Source: MPNP01 sp965221445 | GTDB lineage: Bacteria; Pseudomonadota; Alphaproteobacteria; Rhodobacterales; Rhodobacteraceae | Direction of reading: 5' to 3' | Assembly (NCBI GenBank): GCA_965221445.1 | Contig: CBDCSF010000013.1 | Location: forward strand, 1,488,001-1,552,000 | Length of the DNA: 64,000 nt | Shown here: positions 34,289-44,131 of the stretch, in pieces | Layout of the letters: each line of letters begins with the position of its first letter | How positions within the stretch are numbered: the first letter of the stretch is position 1 | The notes under the pieces: generated by a model | Databases searched by the model: none | Seen by the model: only the letters and a program-made list of their open reading frames with translations | What the model was told of the DNA's origin: nothing | Position numbers and translations under genes: made by a program

Positions 34289-36466
34289 ATGACTATAGAA
34301 CTTACACGTCGTACTTTTCTGAAAACCGCCTCAGCGACTGCTTCGGCAACATTACTTGTTGGTTTCAATTCCAGCAACGTTCTTGCTGCTGGTGGTGAAT
34401 ATTCTCAATTTACCCCCTTTGTACGAATTACTGATGACGGTACTGTCACCGCTATTATCAAGCATTTTGAATGTGGACAAGGAACAGTGACAGGTCTTTC
34501 AACCCTTATTGCCGAAGAACTGAATATGTCACTTGACGATATTGAGGTCGATTTTGCACCAGCCAATGCAGAAAAATATGGTAACCTTCTGTTTGGAAAT
34601 ATTCAGGGGACCGGTGGGTCCACAGCCATGGCCAACTCCTTTATGCAGTATCGTACGGCTGGTGCTGCTGTACGCGAGATGCTTGTAGTCGCGGCTGCCG
34701 ATGAATGGGGCGTATCTCCAGACGCGGTATCCCTTGCCAATGGACAACTCATTTCAGGTGGAAATAGTGCACCGATCGGCGATTTCGTAGCAGCTGCATC
34801 CCAACGAGATGTACCTGAGGCACCCAGCCTCAAAGACCCTTCGGAATTCATGCTCATTGGGAACCCGAATACAAACCGGCCAGATAGTGCTCCCAAGACG
34901 GATGGTACAGCACAGTATGCAATGGATGTACATCTGGATGGTCAAGTCGTCGCAGTAATGTTGCGAAGTCCACGATTCGGTGGAACTTTGGTCTCATTTG
35001 ACGACAGTGGTGCAAAAGAGGTGACCGGGTTTCTTCATGCCAAGGCTTCCCCCTTGGGGAATGGAGTGATAGTTTATGGTAAAAATACATGGGCTGCATT
35101 TCAATCGCGTGATGCCATGGTTGCTGAATGGGATTTTTCCAATGCTGAAAACCGAAGTTCTGACCAAATCAAGGCGGACCTCTTGTCAGCAATAAATACC
35201 GAGATGGAATTTGATGCCAAGGGAACTCCAGCAATTGCGGCTGAAGGGCTTGAAGGTGCTTCCCAAGTAATTACCAGGGAATTTTATTTGCCGTACCTTG
35301 CTCATGCTACAATGGAACCCCTTACCTGTACCATTGCACCAACCGAGACCGGTGTGATTATTTATGATGGATGCCAAATGCCAACAGGAGTTCAGGGGGC
35401 TCTTGCACAAATTTTGCAAATTCCCCTGGAAAATGTCGAGGTAAAAACACTTTATGCAGGTGGTAGCTTTGGCCGTCGTTCTACCCTAACAGCCGATTAT
35501 CATGTTGAGGCAGCACTTGCTTTTGCGTTCAATGGTGGACAAAGTCCAGTCAAATTGGTCTGGTCAAGAGAGGACGATCTCAAAGGTGGTTATTATCGGC
35601 CAGCTACAACCCATAAGGTATCGGTTGGACTGGATGAAGATGGTCGCATCGTAGGATGGGATCACCGAATAACCGGAAAGCCAATCTTCAAGGGGAGCCC
35701 GTGGGGGGCTGCTGTGGTCCGGAATGGTGTTGACCATTCTTCTGTCGAAGGTGCCAGTGATACCCTTTATGACATAAAAGGTCATTATGTTGGTCTTACG
35801 GATGAAAAAACACCGATATCTGTGAACTGGTGGAGATCTGTAGGACACTCTCATACCGCATACGTTATGGAAAGCATGATGGACCTGGCAGCGGAAGCGG
35901 CGGATCAGGATCCGGTGGAATATCGCCTGTCATATCTAAACTCTGATTCTCCAGATCAACAACGTCTATCAGCTGTACTGAAACTGGCTGCCAGTAAATC
36001 AGGTTGGGGAAATCCACTTCCAGAAGGACACTATAGGGGTGTCGCTGCGCACAAATCCTTCGGTACCTATGTAGCTGAGGTGGTAGAAATATCAGGAGAT
36101 GTCGAGAATGGTGTAGTCATCGAAAAGGTTACATGTGCAGTAGATTGTGGTGTGGCTGTCAACCCTGATGTTATCACAGCACAGATGGAAAGTGGGATCG
36201 GCTATGGAATTGGTCATGTGATGCGAAACCAAATTACTTTCACCGATGGTGAAGTTGATCAGTGGAATTTTCCTGATTACGAACCGTTGCGTATTCACGA
36301 TATTCGGTCCATCGAAACTCATATTGTATCTTCAAAGGAACACCCAACCGGTGTCGGCGAACCCAGTACACCACCATCTGGACCTGCCTTAGCCAATGCT
36401 ATTGCAGCCATGGGTACCAGAGTGACTCATTTACCGATGAATGACAATGGGGTTTATTTCGCCTGA
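34289..36466 (+). CDS. Molybdopterin-binding large subunit of a molybdenum hydroxylase (IorB-like)
   Basis: A 725-residue xanthine-oxidase-family subunit. The N-terminus carries a twin-arginine signal (RRTFLKTASATASATLLVG), so the folded complex is exported to the periplasm with its small subunit. Mo-cofactor motifs include GGSFGRRS, ATMEPLTCT and the catalytic Glu in HPTGVGEPSTPPSGPALANAI. This export signal and size fit the IorB group, which oxidises N-heteroaromatics or aldehydes, and argue against cytoplasmic xanthine dehydrogenase. No cytochrome or XdhC-type maturation gene is next to it in this window. Confidence 0.9.
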   Translation: MTIELTRRTFLKTASATASATLLVGFNSSNVLAAGGEYSQFTPFVRITDDGTVTAIIKHFECGQGTVTGLSTLIAEELNMSLDDIEVDFAPANAEKYGNLLFGNIQGTGGSTAMANSFMQYRTAGAAVREMLVVAAADEWGVSPDAVSLANGQLISGGNSAPIGDFVAAASQRDVPEAPSLKDPSEFMLIGNPNTNRPDSAPKTDGTAQYAMDVHLDGQVVAVMLRSPRFGGTLVSFDDSGAKEVTGFLHAKASPLGNGVIVYGKNTWAAFQSRDAMVAEWDFSNAENRSSDQIKADLLSAINTEMEFDAKGTPAIAAEGLEGASQVITREFYLPYLAHATMEPLTCTIAPTETGVIIYDGCQMPTGVQGALAQILQIPLENVEVKTLYAGGSFGRRSTLTADYHVEAALAFAFNGGQSPVKLVWSREDDLKGGYYRPATTHKVSVGLDEDGRIVGWDHRITGKPIFKGSPWGAAVVRNGVDHSSVEGASDTLYDIKGHYVGLTDEKTPISVNWWRSVGHSHTAYVMESMMDLAAEAADQDPVEYRLSYLNSDSPDQQRLSAVLKLAASKSGWGNPLPEGHYRGVAAHKSFGTYVAEVVEISGDVENGVVIEKVTCAVDCGVAVNPDVITAQMESGIGYGIGHVMRNQITFTDGEVDQWNFPDYEPLRIHDIRSIETHIVSSKEHPTGVGEPSTPPSGPALANAIAAMGTRVTHLPMNDNGVYFA

Positions 36467-36511
36467 TCTTTTCCAGGAAATCAACAAAACCTCATCCTAA
36501 TTGAAGGAGAA

Positions 36512-37296
36512 TTGATAGTACAAACAATTTTCATCACAGGTGCTTCCAGTAGGATCGGTAAGGCAACAGCCTAATACTTTCAATCCCAGGGTTGGAATGT
36601 TGTGGCTACCATGCTTAGTCCGCCGTCAGCGGCTGAATTGGTGGCCTTGGATAATGTTCTGGTTACACGCCTTGACGTCATCAATCCTACTTCCATAGAA
36701 GGGTCAGTCAAGGAGGTTATCAATCAATTTGGTACAATTGATGCTCTGCTTAACAATGCCGGCTAAGGTGCATAGGTCCACTCGAATCTTTCGAGATGGA
36801 TCGTATTCGCCGACAGTTCAATACCAACGTGATCGGTCCACTTGGCAGTTCCAAGTCCATACTCCTACCCATCAGGAAGCAAAAATCTGGAGACATTGTC
36901 AACATCAGCTCAATCGGTGGCCAGACGGCCCTCCCACTTGGTTCACTTTATCACGAAACCAAGTTTGCTGTCGAAGGTCTGTCCGAATCTTTACACTTTG
37001 AGCTTGAGGTCACAGGTATTAAGATCAAGATTGTGGAATCTGGAATGATTGCAACAGATTTAGAGGTCGTTCCTTTGATTTTGCTAATGAACCACCAATT
37101 GATTAATATCAGGAAATTAATGGGTTCCATGCATAATAATCCAATACCACCTTCGCCTCCTGAATTGGTTTCCGAAGTGATCTGGACTGCAGTAACAGAT
37201 GGCACCAACCAGCTACGATATCGGGCCGGTCCAGATACGAGATGTTCCTTACCAATCGTAAGGCCGCCGATGATGCCACATTTATCGGCGGTTTAA
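36512..37296 (+). pseudogene. Short-chain dehydrogenase/reductase, disrupted
   Basis: Begins after a GAAGGAGA site at a TTG start. The cofactor motif reads TGASSRIGKATA (Gly to Arg within the usual TGASSGIG), then a TAA at 36572-36574. The same frame continues through NVVATML and LLNNAG to further stops at 36764 and 36773. A frameshift follows, and the rest, RRQFNTNVIGPL, INISSIGG-like and the catalytic YHETK, is in another frame to 37296. Two stops within the NAD domain plus the shift make it non-functional. It lies 45 bases downstream of the IorB-like gene and may once have been co-transcribed. Confidence 0.8.
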
Positions 37297-37448
37297 AACA
37301 GCGGTTGGATCTTTAACGTAGCTTGTACTTTATAGGTGATCCGAATTCATATTTGGTTCACATAATTATTTTGCTAAACCCACCCAAAAAGCTGGGATAT
37401 AGCTCTGAAGTTGGGTTTTCCTTGAAACCTATTGGGAGTTTCGCGAAA

Positions 37449-38054
37449 CTATAACCAAGGTCTGGAAAGGGAATAGTTCTCTTCAAATCTGTCAATATGT
37501 GAAACCTTCTCCATGGTCAGGCCTATGTCATCAAGCCCTTCCAGGAGGCATTTCTTCTTGAAGCTGTCGATTTCAAATGAAAACCTTGTTCCATCGGGAG
37601 CGGTAATTTCCTGATTTTCAAGATCGACAGTAAGCCTGGCGTTTGAACCGGATTCTGCAAAATCCATAAGGGCATCAACTTTTTCCTTCGGCAAGGTTAC
37701 AGGAAGAATTCCATTCTTGAAACAATTATTGTAGAAGATGTCAGCTATACCGGTTGAAATCACACACCTGATTCCATAGTCAAGCAGAGCCCATGGAGCG
37801 TGTTCTCTGGAAGACCCACACCCAAAATTATCACCTGCAATAATGATTTCTGCATTCTTCCAAGCGGGTTTATTCAAGACAAAATCCGGATTGTCATTGC
37901 CTTCAAGGTCATAACGCATTTCAAAAAACAGGCTAACACCCAAGCCAGTTCTTTTTACTGTCTTCAGAAACTGTTTTGGAATAATCATATCGGTATCAAT
38001 ATTTACCAACGGCATTGGAGCAGCAATACCAGTAAATTGTTCAAACTTCTTCAT
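37449..38054 (-). CDS. leuD: 3-isopropylmalate dehydratase small subunit
   Basis: 201 residues from ATG 38054, which has a GAGGAAA site, in preference to an upstream in-frame codon at 38087. Motifs: NIDTDMIIPKQFL, FVLNKPAW and the swivel-domain signature AGDNFGCGSSREHAPWALLDYGI. With LeuC it isomerises 2- to 3-isopropylmalate in leucine synthesis. It lies 35 bases after leuC on the same strand. Confidence 0.96.
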   Translation of the reverse strand: MKKFEQFTGIAAPMPLVNIDTDMIIPKQFLKTVKRTGLGVSLFFEMRYDLEGNDNPDFVLNKPAWKNAEIIIAGDNFGCGSSREHAPWALLDYGIRCVISTGIADIFYNNCFKNGILPVTLPKEKVDALMDFAESGSNARLTVDLENQEITAPDGTRFSFEIDSFKKKCLLEGLDDIGLTMEKVSHIDRFEENYSLSRPWL

Positions 38055-38089
38055 TATTTTCCTCGATAATACTTCTTGTTCAACCAAAC

Positions 38090-39496
38090 CTACATAAACT
38101 GACGTACATCGGTCAATTTTCCTGTGACAGCCGCAGCTGCAGCCATTGCCGGGCTGACCAGATGGGTTCTTCCACCTCTTCCCTGGCGACCTTCAAAATT
38201 CCTGTTCGATGTAGAGGCACACCTTTCACCGGGAGCCAATTGATCTGGATTCATACCGAGACACATGGAACAACCAGCCATCCTCCACTCAAAACCGGCA
38301 TCCACCAACTGTTGAGCGATACCCTCTTTTTCAGCTTGTGCTCTAACGAGTCCAGAACCAGGTACAACCATTGCTCGGAGGCCGGATTTAACTTTCTTTC
38401 CCTTCATGATTTTTGCAACTTCCCGAAGATCCTCAATCCTTCCATTGGTACAAGATCCTATGAAAACGGTATTGATATCTATTTCTGAAAGCTTTGTGCC
38501 TGGTTTTAAGCCCATGTAATCAAGACTTCTCTTAACAGCTTCTGCCTTAAGCCCTTCAAAATCCTCCGGTGCCGGGACAGATTGGTCTATGGGCAGAACA
38601 TCTTCCGGGCTTGTTCCCCAGGTAACTACCGGTGAAATCGTTGCCCCTTCAATTATCACTTCCTTGTCGAAAAAAGAGCCTTCGTCGGAATAGAGAGAAT
38701 GCCAAAAGGTCTGAGCAATTTCAAAAGCGGATCCTTTTGGTGAATAGGGACGTGATCTCAAATATTCGATAGCCTTGTTATCCGGTGCAATTAAACCAGC
38801 TCTTGCTCCCCCTTCAATCGCCATATTGCATACGGTCATCCGACCTTCCATGGAAAGGTTTTCGATAACCTCACCACAATATTCAATAACATGCCCTGTA
38901 GCACCGGCAGTACCCGTTTTCCCAATAATGGAAAGAGTAACATCCTTGGCAGTTACACCAACTCCCAAGGAACCGGTTATCTCGACCTTCATGTTTTTGG
39001 ACTTCTTTTGGATCAGGGTCTGGGTTGCCAACACGTGCTCAACCTCGCTTGTTCCGATTCCATGTGCCAAGGCTCCAAAAGCACCATGTGTCGCCGTATG
39101 GCTATCACCACAAACTATCGTCATGCCGGGCTGAGTTAAACCCTGCTCAGGGCCAATTATATGCACGATCCCTTGGCGAATATCACTAACACCAAAATAC
39201 TGAATTCCGAACTCCTCGGCATTCTTGGCCATTGCTTCAACCTGAATTCGGCTTTCCTCGTTTTCAATCCCCTTTTCTCTTCCAACATTCGTTGGCACAT
39301 TATGATCAGAAACAGCAATGGTCTTTTTAGGAGCTCGAACTAAACGACCTGCCATCCTTAACCCATCAAAGGCTTGTGGACTGGTGACCTCGTGCACGAG
39401 GTGCATATCTATATAAATTAGGCAGGTACCGTCGTCTGATTGATGTACAACATGATCATCCCAAATCTTATCATAGAGGGTTTTTGGTTTTGTCAT
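38090..39496 (-). CDS. leuC: 3-isopropylmalate dehydratase large subunit
   Basis: A 468-residue aconitase-family protein. It binds a [4Fe-4S] cluster through Cys residues in IGSCTNGRIEDL and AGCSMCLGMN, and has the substrate-pocket segment GDSHTATHGAFGALAHGIGTSEVEHVLATQTL. Partner of LeuD immediately downstream. The 272-base region upstream (39497-39768) shows no leader peptide or riboswitch that I recognise. Confidence 0.97.
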   Translation of the reverse strand: MTKPKTLYDKIWDDHVVHQSDDGTCLIYIDMHLVHEVTSPQAFDGLRMAGRLVRAPKKTIAVSDHNVPTNVGREKGIENEESRIQVEAMAKNAEEFGIQYFGVSDIRQGIVHIIGPEQGLTQPGMTIVCGDSHTATHGAFGALAHGIGTSEVEHVLATQTLIQKKSKNMKVEITGSLGVGVTAKDVTLSIIGKTGTAGATGHVIEYCGEVIENLSMEGRMTVCNMAIEGGARAGLIAPDNKAIEYLRSRPYSPKGSAFEIAQTFWHSLYSDEGSFFDKEVIIEGATISPVVTWGTSPEDVLPIDQSVPAPEDFEGLKAEAVKRSLDYMGLKPGTKLSEIDINTVFIGSCTNGRIEDLREVAKIMKGKKVKSGLRAMVVPGSGLVRAQAEKEGIAQQLVDAGFEWRMAGCSMCLGMNPDQLAPGERCASTSNRNFEGRQGRGGRTHLVSPAMAAAAAVTGKLTDVRQFM

Positions 39497-39768
39497 TTTT
39501 TCAGTCCTTAACTGGTAACTTTCACAAAATCGTGATCACGCATAGCAATAATTGCCTATCCAAAAATAGTAGAGATTTGTCAAAATGCAAATTTGTTGAT
39601 TGGTACCTTGTTTAGAAATAAAACCAACAAATATACTTTCATGAATTCAAATTTAGCAACGGAAGTTTCGGTTCTTGCCTTTGCAAATTTTCCTCAAATA
39701 TTGTAGGGTTTCCAAAAGCAATTGCTTAAGCACCATAAAAAATTGATCTTAGAAAAGGTAGAGGCAGA

Positions 39769-40311
39769 GTGGTGAAAATTAGGATTTCATTATTTATTGC
39801 TTTCTTGGTTGTACATTCAGCACCCTTGTTTGCCCAAAGCGAAATAGAAGGTATCGACCAAATAAATGATTGGATAGTTTACAAAACGACCCAATCCAGT
39901 GACAACTTGCATTGTGGGATTATGGCACAGCCAACCAATAGTAAGTATACGCGAAACGGCAATAGGGTTCAGGTAGAGCGAGGGAATACAAGGCTCTCAA
40001 TTTCCATATTGGGCGGTAGAAGCGGGACTGAACTTGTTTCAGTTGAAGCAGGGTTTAATATCAAGAGAAAATCTTCCGTTTCCCTAGCTGTTGACGGTAG
40101 GAAATTCACCTTGCATCTGGACCCTGAAGATAAAATTTTGACTTACGCCTGGCCATTGTTTTCTGATGATGAAAAAATAGTTAGTGCTTTGAAACGAGGT
40201 AAAGAAGCCGTGATCACCATGGTCTCTGACAAGGGAACTCAAGTAGTCGACACCTATTCACTGAGGGGGGTAACTGCGGGATTGAAAAGAGCTTCTGTTG
40301 CCTGTCGTTAA
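39769..40311 (+). CDS. Invasion-associated locus B (IalB) family protein
   Basis: 180 residues. Signal peptide at 1-22 (ending LFAQ), then an all-beta periplasmic domain beginning with the family's INDWIVYKT region and a Cys in LHCGIMAQ, with a second Cys at the C-terminus (SVACR). IalB-type proteins are common and mostly of unknown function in Alphaproteobacteria; the name comes from Bartonella and does not imply virulence. Starts at one of two tandem GTG codons. It stands before rlmN, a frequent pairing in this class. Confidence 0.75.
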   Translation: MVKIRISLFIAFLVVHSAPLFAQSEIEGIDQINDWIVYKTTQSSDNLHCGIMAQPTNSKYTRNGNRVQVERGNTRLSISILGGRSGTELVSVEAGFNIKRKSSVSLAVDGRKFTLHLDPEDKILTYAWPLFSDDEKIVSALKRGKEAVITMVSDKGTQVVDTYSLRGVTAGLKRASVACR

Positions 40312-40371
40312 TTCCTATCCCCAAAAACTTTCTATCAGATATTCTCCAGAATATACTACCAGGTTGAATCG

Positions 40372-41493
40372 GTGAATCAGGGTAGTTTTGAAAAAGTAAA
40401 CCTCATTGGTTTGAACCGGTCGTTGTTATCCGAGGTTTTATTTAAGCTTGGTGTCTCAGAAAATAAATTGAAAATGAGAGTAGACCAGTTGTGGAACTGG
40501 ATTTATGTCAGAGGATGCCGTGATTTTCGGGAAATGACCAATCTAGCCAAAGATTTTCGTGATCTTTTGGATCAACATCTTATTCTGCGAGTACCAGTAT
40601 GTAAAAACAGACAAATCAGTAGCGACGGTACCAGAAAATACCTGTTCAGAGGCGATAATGGTCATGAGTTCGAAACAGTATATATCCCGGAAGAAGGCCG
40701 GGGAACCTTGTGTATTTCTTCCCAAGTGGGTTGTACCCTGAATTGTACTTTTTGTCATACCGGGACACAGGCTTGGGTGAGGAATCTCACAGTTGCCGAA
40801 ATCGTTGGTCAACTCATGGCGGTAAGAGACGATCTAAATGAATGGCCTGTAGTGGGAAGTAGTTACAAATCCGAGCAAAGGCTAATTTCAAATGTTGTGT
40901 TGATGGGGATGGGGGAACCATTATACAATTTTGACAACGTTCGGGATGCCATGAAGATTGTCATGGATGGAGATGGCCTGAGTATTTCCCGAAGACGGAT
41001 TACCCTTTCCACTGCTGGTGTGGTTCCGGGTATAAAGCGGGCTGGTGAGGAAATAGGCTGCCGACTGGCAATTTCCTTTCATGCAACAACTGATGAAATA
41101 AGAGATAAGATTGTTCCCATTAACAGAAAATGGAATATCGCTACCTTATTGGATACCCTTCGAAATTATCCAAGGGTGACCAATTCTGACAGGATAACTT
41201 TTGAATATGTCATGTTAAAGGATCTGAATGATAGTGCCGAAGATGCGCATCGCCTTGTTTCTCTCATAAGAAATATTCCCTCCAAGGTCAACCTGATCCC
41301 ATTCAACTCCTGGCCGGGTTCACAATTTGAACGGTCTACGCCAGAAAAGATTTCTAATTTTGCTGAAATAATATATAATTCTGGTTACCCTTCGCCAGTT
41401 CGAACTCCACGGGGGGAAGATATAATGGCTGCCTGTGGACAATTAAAATCAGAAACAGAACGTTTAAGAAGGAAAAAGGGATCTGTTCAATGA
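40372..41493 (+). CDS. rlmN: 23S rRNA (adenine2503-C2)-methyltransferase, also acts on tRNA
   Basis: A 373-residue radical-SAM enzyme. The cluster-binding CxxxCxxC is at Cys121, Cys125 and Cys128 (GCTLNCTFCHTG). The two other catalytic cysteines are in GTLCISSQVG (residue 114) and the C-terminal DIMAACGQL. The N-terminal helical domain contains LWNWIYVRGCRDF. It methylates A2503 of 23S rRNA and A37 of some tRNAs, aiding translational accuracy. GTG start. Confidence 0.95.
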   Translation: MNQGSFEKVNLIGLNRSLLSEVLFKLGVSENKLKMRVDQLWNWIYVRGCRDFREMTNLAKDFRDLLDQHLILRVPVCKNRQISSDGTRKYLFRGDNGHEFETVYIPEEGRGTLCISSQVGCTLNCTFCHTGTQAWVRNLTVAEIVGQLMAVRDDLNEWPVVGSSYKSEQRLISNVVLMGMGEPLYNFDNVRDAMKIVMDGDGLSISRRRITLSTAGVVPGIKRAGEEIGCRLAISFHATTDEIRDKIVPINRKWNIATLLDTLRNYPRVTNSDRITFEYVMLKDLNDSAEDAHRLVSLIRNIPSKVNLIPFNSWPGSQFERSTPEKISNFAEIIYNSGYPSPVRTPRGEDIMAACGQLKSETERLRRKKGSVQ

Positions 41494-41535
41494 AGCAAAA
41501 AGAACAAAAATAAAATTTTGAATTTAGGTATTTAC

Positions 41536-42096
41536 ATGCAAATGATTTCGAAACTTTCCGAGAGCAGAACTTTTCTGATTTTTCGACAGGATATTGGGTT
41601 ATTATTAAAACTTTCTACCATTTTTCTGGTCTGTACCTTTTTGATTTCTTCGTGTTCTGAAAATAAGCCTGCAAATATATCGCAGCGAGTAACCAAATTG
41701 GAAGTTGATAAATCTGCTCGTGAACTCCGATTATATAATGGTTCAAGGGTAATACGTACCATGGATATCGGTTTGGGTTTCAGTCCAGTGGGACACAAAT
41801 ACAGGGAAGGTGATGGCAAGACCCCACATGGTCGTTATTACATTGACCGAAAGAACCCCTACAGTTCTTTCCATCTATCCTTGGGTATTTCCTATCCCAA
41901 TACGCAGGACAGGAGACAGGCCTTGAGTAAGGGATACTCTCCTGGTGGAGATATCATGATTCATGGCCTTCCCAATAATGGTACCATTCCGGCAAGGCAA
42001 GATTGGACTAGGGGATGCATCGCAGTAACCAATACCGAGATCGAATATCTGTATAAAGTCGTTGACGTCGGAACTCCAATAATAATTTACGAATAG
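41536..42096 (+). CDS. L,D-transpeptidase (YkuD domain), predicted lipoprotein
   Basis: 186 residues from ATG 41536. A hydrophobic segment ends in the lipobox-like LISSC, so it is probably anchored by a lipid. The YkuD catalytic motif is complete: IMIHGLPNN followed by TRGCIAVTN with the nucleophilic Cys. Such enzymes make 3-3 cross-links in peptidoglycan or attach proteins to it. The frame is also open 18 bases further upstream from a TTG; ATG 41536 is preferred because AGG lies 8 bases before it. Confidence 0.85.
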   Translation: MQMISKLSESRTFLIFRQDIGLLLKLSTIFLVCTFLISSCSENKPANISQRVTKLEVDKSARELRLYNGSRVIRTMDIGLGFSPVGHKYREGDGKTPHGRYYIDRKNPYSSFHLSLGISYPNTQDRRQALSKGYSPGGDIMIHGLPNNGTIPARQDWTRGCIAVTNTEIEYLYKVVDVGTPIIIYE

Positions 42097-42143
42097 ATTG
42101 CGTGACGTGTTCACCGTCAATCTGCCTGAATGAGGAGGATAGC

Positions 42144-42554
42144 GTGGTTGTAAATCTTTGCCCTAATTTGATGGTCTCAAATTTTGCTAATTCACACAGG
42201 TTTTACACGGAAATCCTTGATTTCGATGTTGCCTTTATGGTGGATTCCGACAGGAATGATACAAATGACCCACACCAAGCAGTTTTCGGATCGCTTGTGA
42301 ACGAGCAAGCTGAATTAATGTTACAGGACAAGCGAAGCCTCATGGCAGAATTACCTGTATTTGGGGACCAGTTTGATTTGAAATCAACCTCTACAATCTA
42401 TCTTCGAGGCCTTAATCCTGATAATGTATTGGGAAAGTTGGAAAAAAAAGCCTTAATCAAGGGACCAATTGATCAGTGGTATGGGATGAGAGAAGTCTAT
42501 TTTCGGGATCCCGACGGATACATAATTTGTGCAGGGGTACAGTACTTCACCTGA
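42144..42554 (+). CDS. VOC family (glyoxalase/bleomycin-resistance fold) protein
   Basis: 136 residues starting at GTG 42144, preceded by a strong GAGGAGG 6 bases upstream; the frame is also open to 42102. The fold shows paired beta-alpha-beta-beta-beta repeats: LMVSNFANSHRFYTEILDFDVAF and the C-terminal GMREVYFRDPDGYIICAGV with the metal-site Glu. The family includes lactoylglutathione lyases, extradiol dioxygenases and antibiotic-binding proteins; the substrate is unknown. Confidence 0.8.
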   Translation: MVVNLCPNLMVSNFANSHRFYTEILDFDVAFMVDSDRNDTNDPHQAVFGSLVNEQAELMLQDKRSLMAELPVFGDQFDLKSTSTIYLRGLNPDNVLGKLEKKALIKGPIDQWYGMREVYFRDPDGYIICAGVQYFT

Positions 42555-42592
42555 CAGTTTGGATTCACGGACAAGTGATGAACGTACCAAAC

Positions 42593-43114
42593 CTAGGTTC
42601 CTACCAGCATAACCCACCAGATCCTCCCATCACTATCCTGGTGCCACCCTATACCCATTCTCCTTGCCTGGGGGTCCAGGATATTTTGACGGGAATCCTC
42701 CTCAGTCAACCAAGCTCCCAAAATATCCAGAGGTACTTCAAAAGACTCAGCAATGTTTTCCCCAATCAGATCACCACCATAACCTGCTCTGCTAACCCTT
42801 GTGACAGGTGATGATCGATCGGACCCGAAATGCCAGGGACGATTTTGGAAACTCATATCCCTTGCATGGGTAAATGCAGCCGCGTTGAGTTCTGATGAAT
42901 ATCGTAATCGCGTGGTTTCAGTGGAAACTCTGACATTGTTTATTGCTTCAAGCATGCGTCCAGGTATTAACCTCGCCTGTCTATTATCAATGCGATATAT
43001 CTTGGGATTGTAATTGCTGTCATCCCTGGGAAGATTGCCAAGGTCGGTTGTACAAGCTGCCAGAAAACCAACAGTAGAAACAAATAATACTGTCCTGAAG
43101 AATAAATTTTTCAA
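42593..43114 (-). CDS. CAP/SCP-domain lipoprotein
   Basis: 173 residues. Lipoprotein signal peptide with lipobox LAAC (Cys21), then a CAP domain: LNAAAFTHARDMSFQNRPWHFGSDRSS, GENIAESFEVPLDILGAWLTEEDSRQNIL and RMGIGWHQDSDGRIWWVMLVGT, which hold the family's His/Glu/His positions. Bacterial CAP proteins are envelope-located, and most have no known function. It is convergent with the VOC gene and divergent from a second L,D-transpeptidase. Confidence 0.85.
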   Translation of the reverse strand: MKNLFFRTVLFVSTVGFLAACTTDLGNLPRDDSNYNPKIYRIDNRQARLIPGRMLEAINNVRVSTETTRLRYSSELNAAAFTHARDMSFQNRPWHFGSDRSSPVTRVSRAGYGGDLIGENIAESFEVPLDILGAWLTEEDSRQNILDPQARRMGIGWHQDSDGRIWWVMLVGT

Positions 43115-43307
43115 TTTAGGTACCTAGTTGATTATCCAAAGTGATTGGTGTTTACATCCTTGAAAATATCCAAAAATGGTTGTATTTAGAATACATATTA
43201 AACATTAACAAAAAATTTACCTTATTTTGGGTGCGATTCCTATTGATTGAAGGTTAAAAAATAAGGATAATCCATCTCAACATCATTGATTGAGAAGAAA
43301 TACGGTT

Positions 43308-43868
43308 ATGAGCAGTTTAATCAGCAGAAGAAATTTTGGAAAATCTCTCGGTGCCGGTTTCGGTGTTGCCCTGCTTGGAGGAGAAGGTGTTCTCGCCCAA
43401 AGAAGACTCAGAAACATATCCGGTTTCCGATATGAAGTTTGGGAAGATTATTTTTCCAACCTGAAGCATGGTGCCATCCTTGCAGACACCCAGAATCGGG
43501 TATTGCATTATTGGTCGGAGGGTGAAACCATCTATCATTTATTCCCTATCAGTGTTCCGTTGACACCGGAATTAACCAGACTGGGATATACCGAAGTGAT
43601 AAACAAGAAGGAAAACCCCAGTTGGACACCCACTCAGGAAATGTTGGCAAGAAACCCTGATTGGCCCAAATACATGCCACCAGGACCAGATAATCCGATG
43701 GGAACACATGCCTTATATCTTTCCTGGCAATATTACCGAATTCACGGTACCCATGATACTAGGAAAATTGGACGACGTGCATCCCAAGGATGTATAGGGC
43801 TTTATAACGAGGATATCGCGAGACTTTTCGACCTGGCTGAAATTGGTACCCAAGTACTCCTCATTTAA
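43308..43868 (+). CDS. L,D-transpeptidase (YkuD domain), Tat-exported
   Basis: 186 residues from ATG 43308 (an upstream TTG at 43290 is possible). The N-terminus has a twin-arginine motif (SRRNFGKSLGAGFGVALLGG), indicating folded export. The catalytic motif is YRIHGTHDTR followed by SQGCIGLYN with the nucleophilic Cys. It probably remodels peptidoglycan. A second YkuD protein lies 1.2 kb upstream, with a different export route. Confidence 0.85.
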   Translation: MSSLISRRNFGKSLGAGFGVALLGGEGVLAQRRLRNISGFRYEVWEDYFSNLKHGAILADTQNRVLHYWSEGETIYHLFPISVPLTPELTRLGYTEVINKKENPSWTPTQEMLARNPDWPKYMPPGPDNPMGTHALYLSWQYYRIHGTHDTRKIGRRASQGCIGLYNEDIARLFDLAEIGTQVLLI

Positions 43869-44131
43869 AACCTAATACCTTGAACATCATGGTTTAAATT
43901 TGAATAATGGGGAACATCTTCAGGAGTTGGGTTCAATAACATACGCTACTGAACAAAACCAATTGAGGTTTGGCTTGGAAAGTGATATCTGGTAGTTTGA
44001 TTTAACCAAAAAAGTTGGAAGGTGGTTTGATTTTTTTTATTTTAATCTGTATTCTTGACTTTATGTATGGCAAACAATTTACTTGGAAAAGTTTGTATGC
44101 TTATAATTTAATAAATATTTTGGAGGCTTGT

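Noticed and set aside
38891..39139. Open frames antisense to leuC
   Set aside because: Shadows of a highly conserved gene, with no start signals.
39497..39768. Leader peptide or T-box type leucine control before leuC
   Set aside because: No run of Leu codons in a short frame with a ribosome-binding site and no terminator/antiterminator pair was found.
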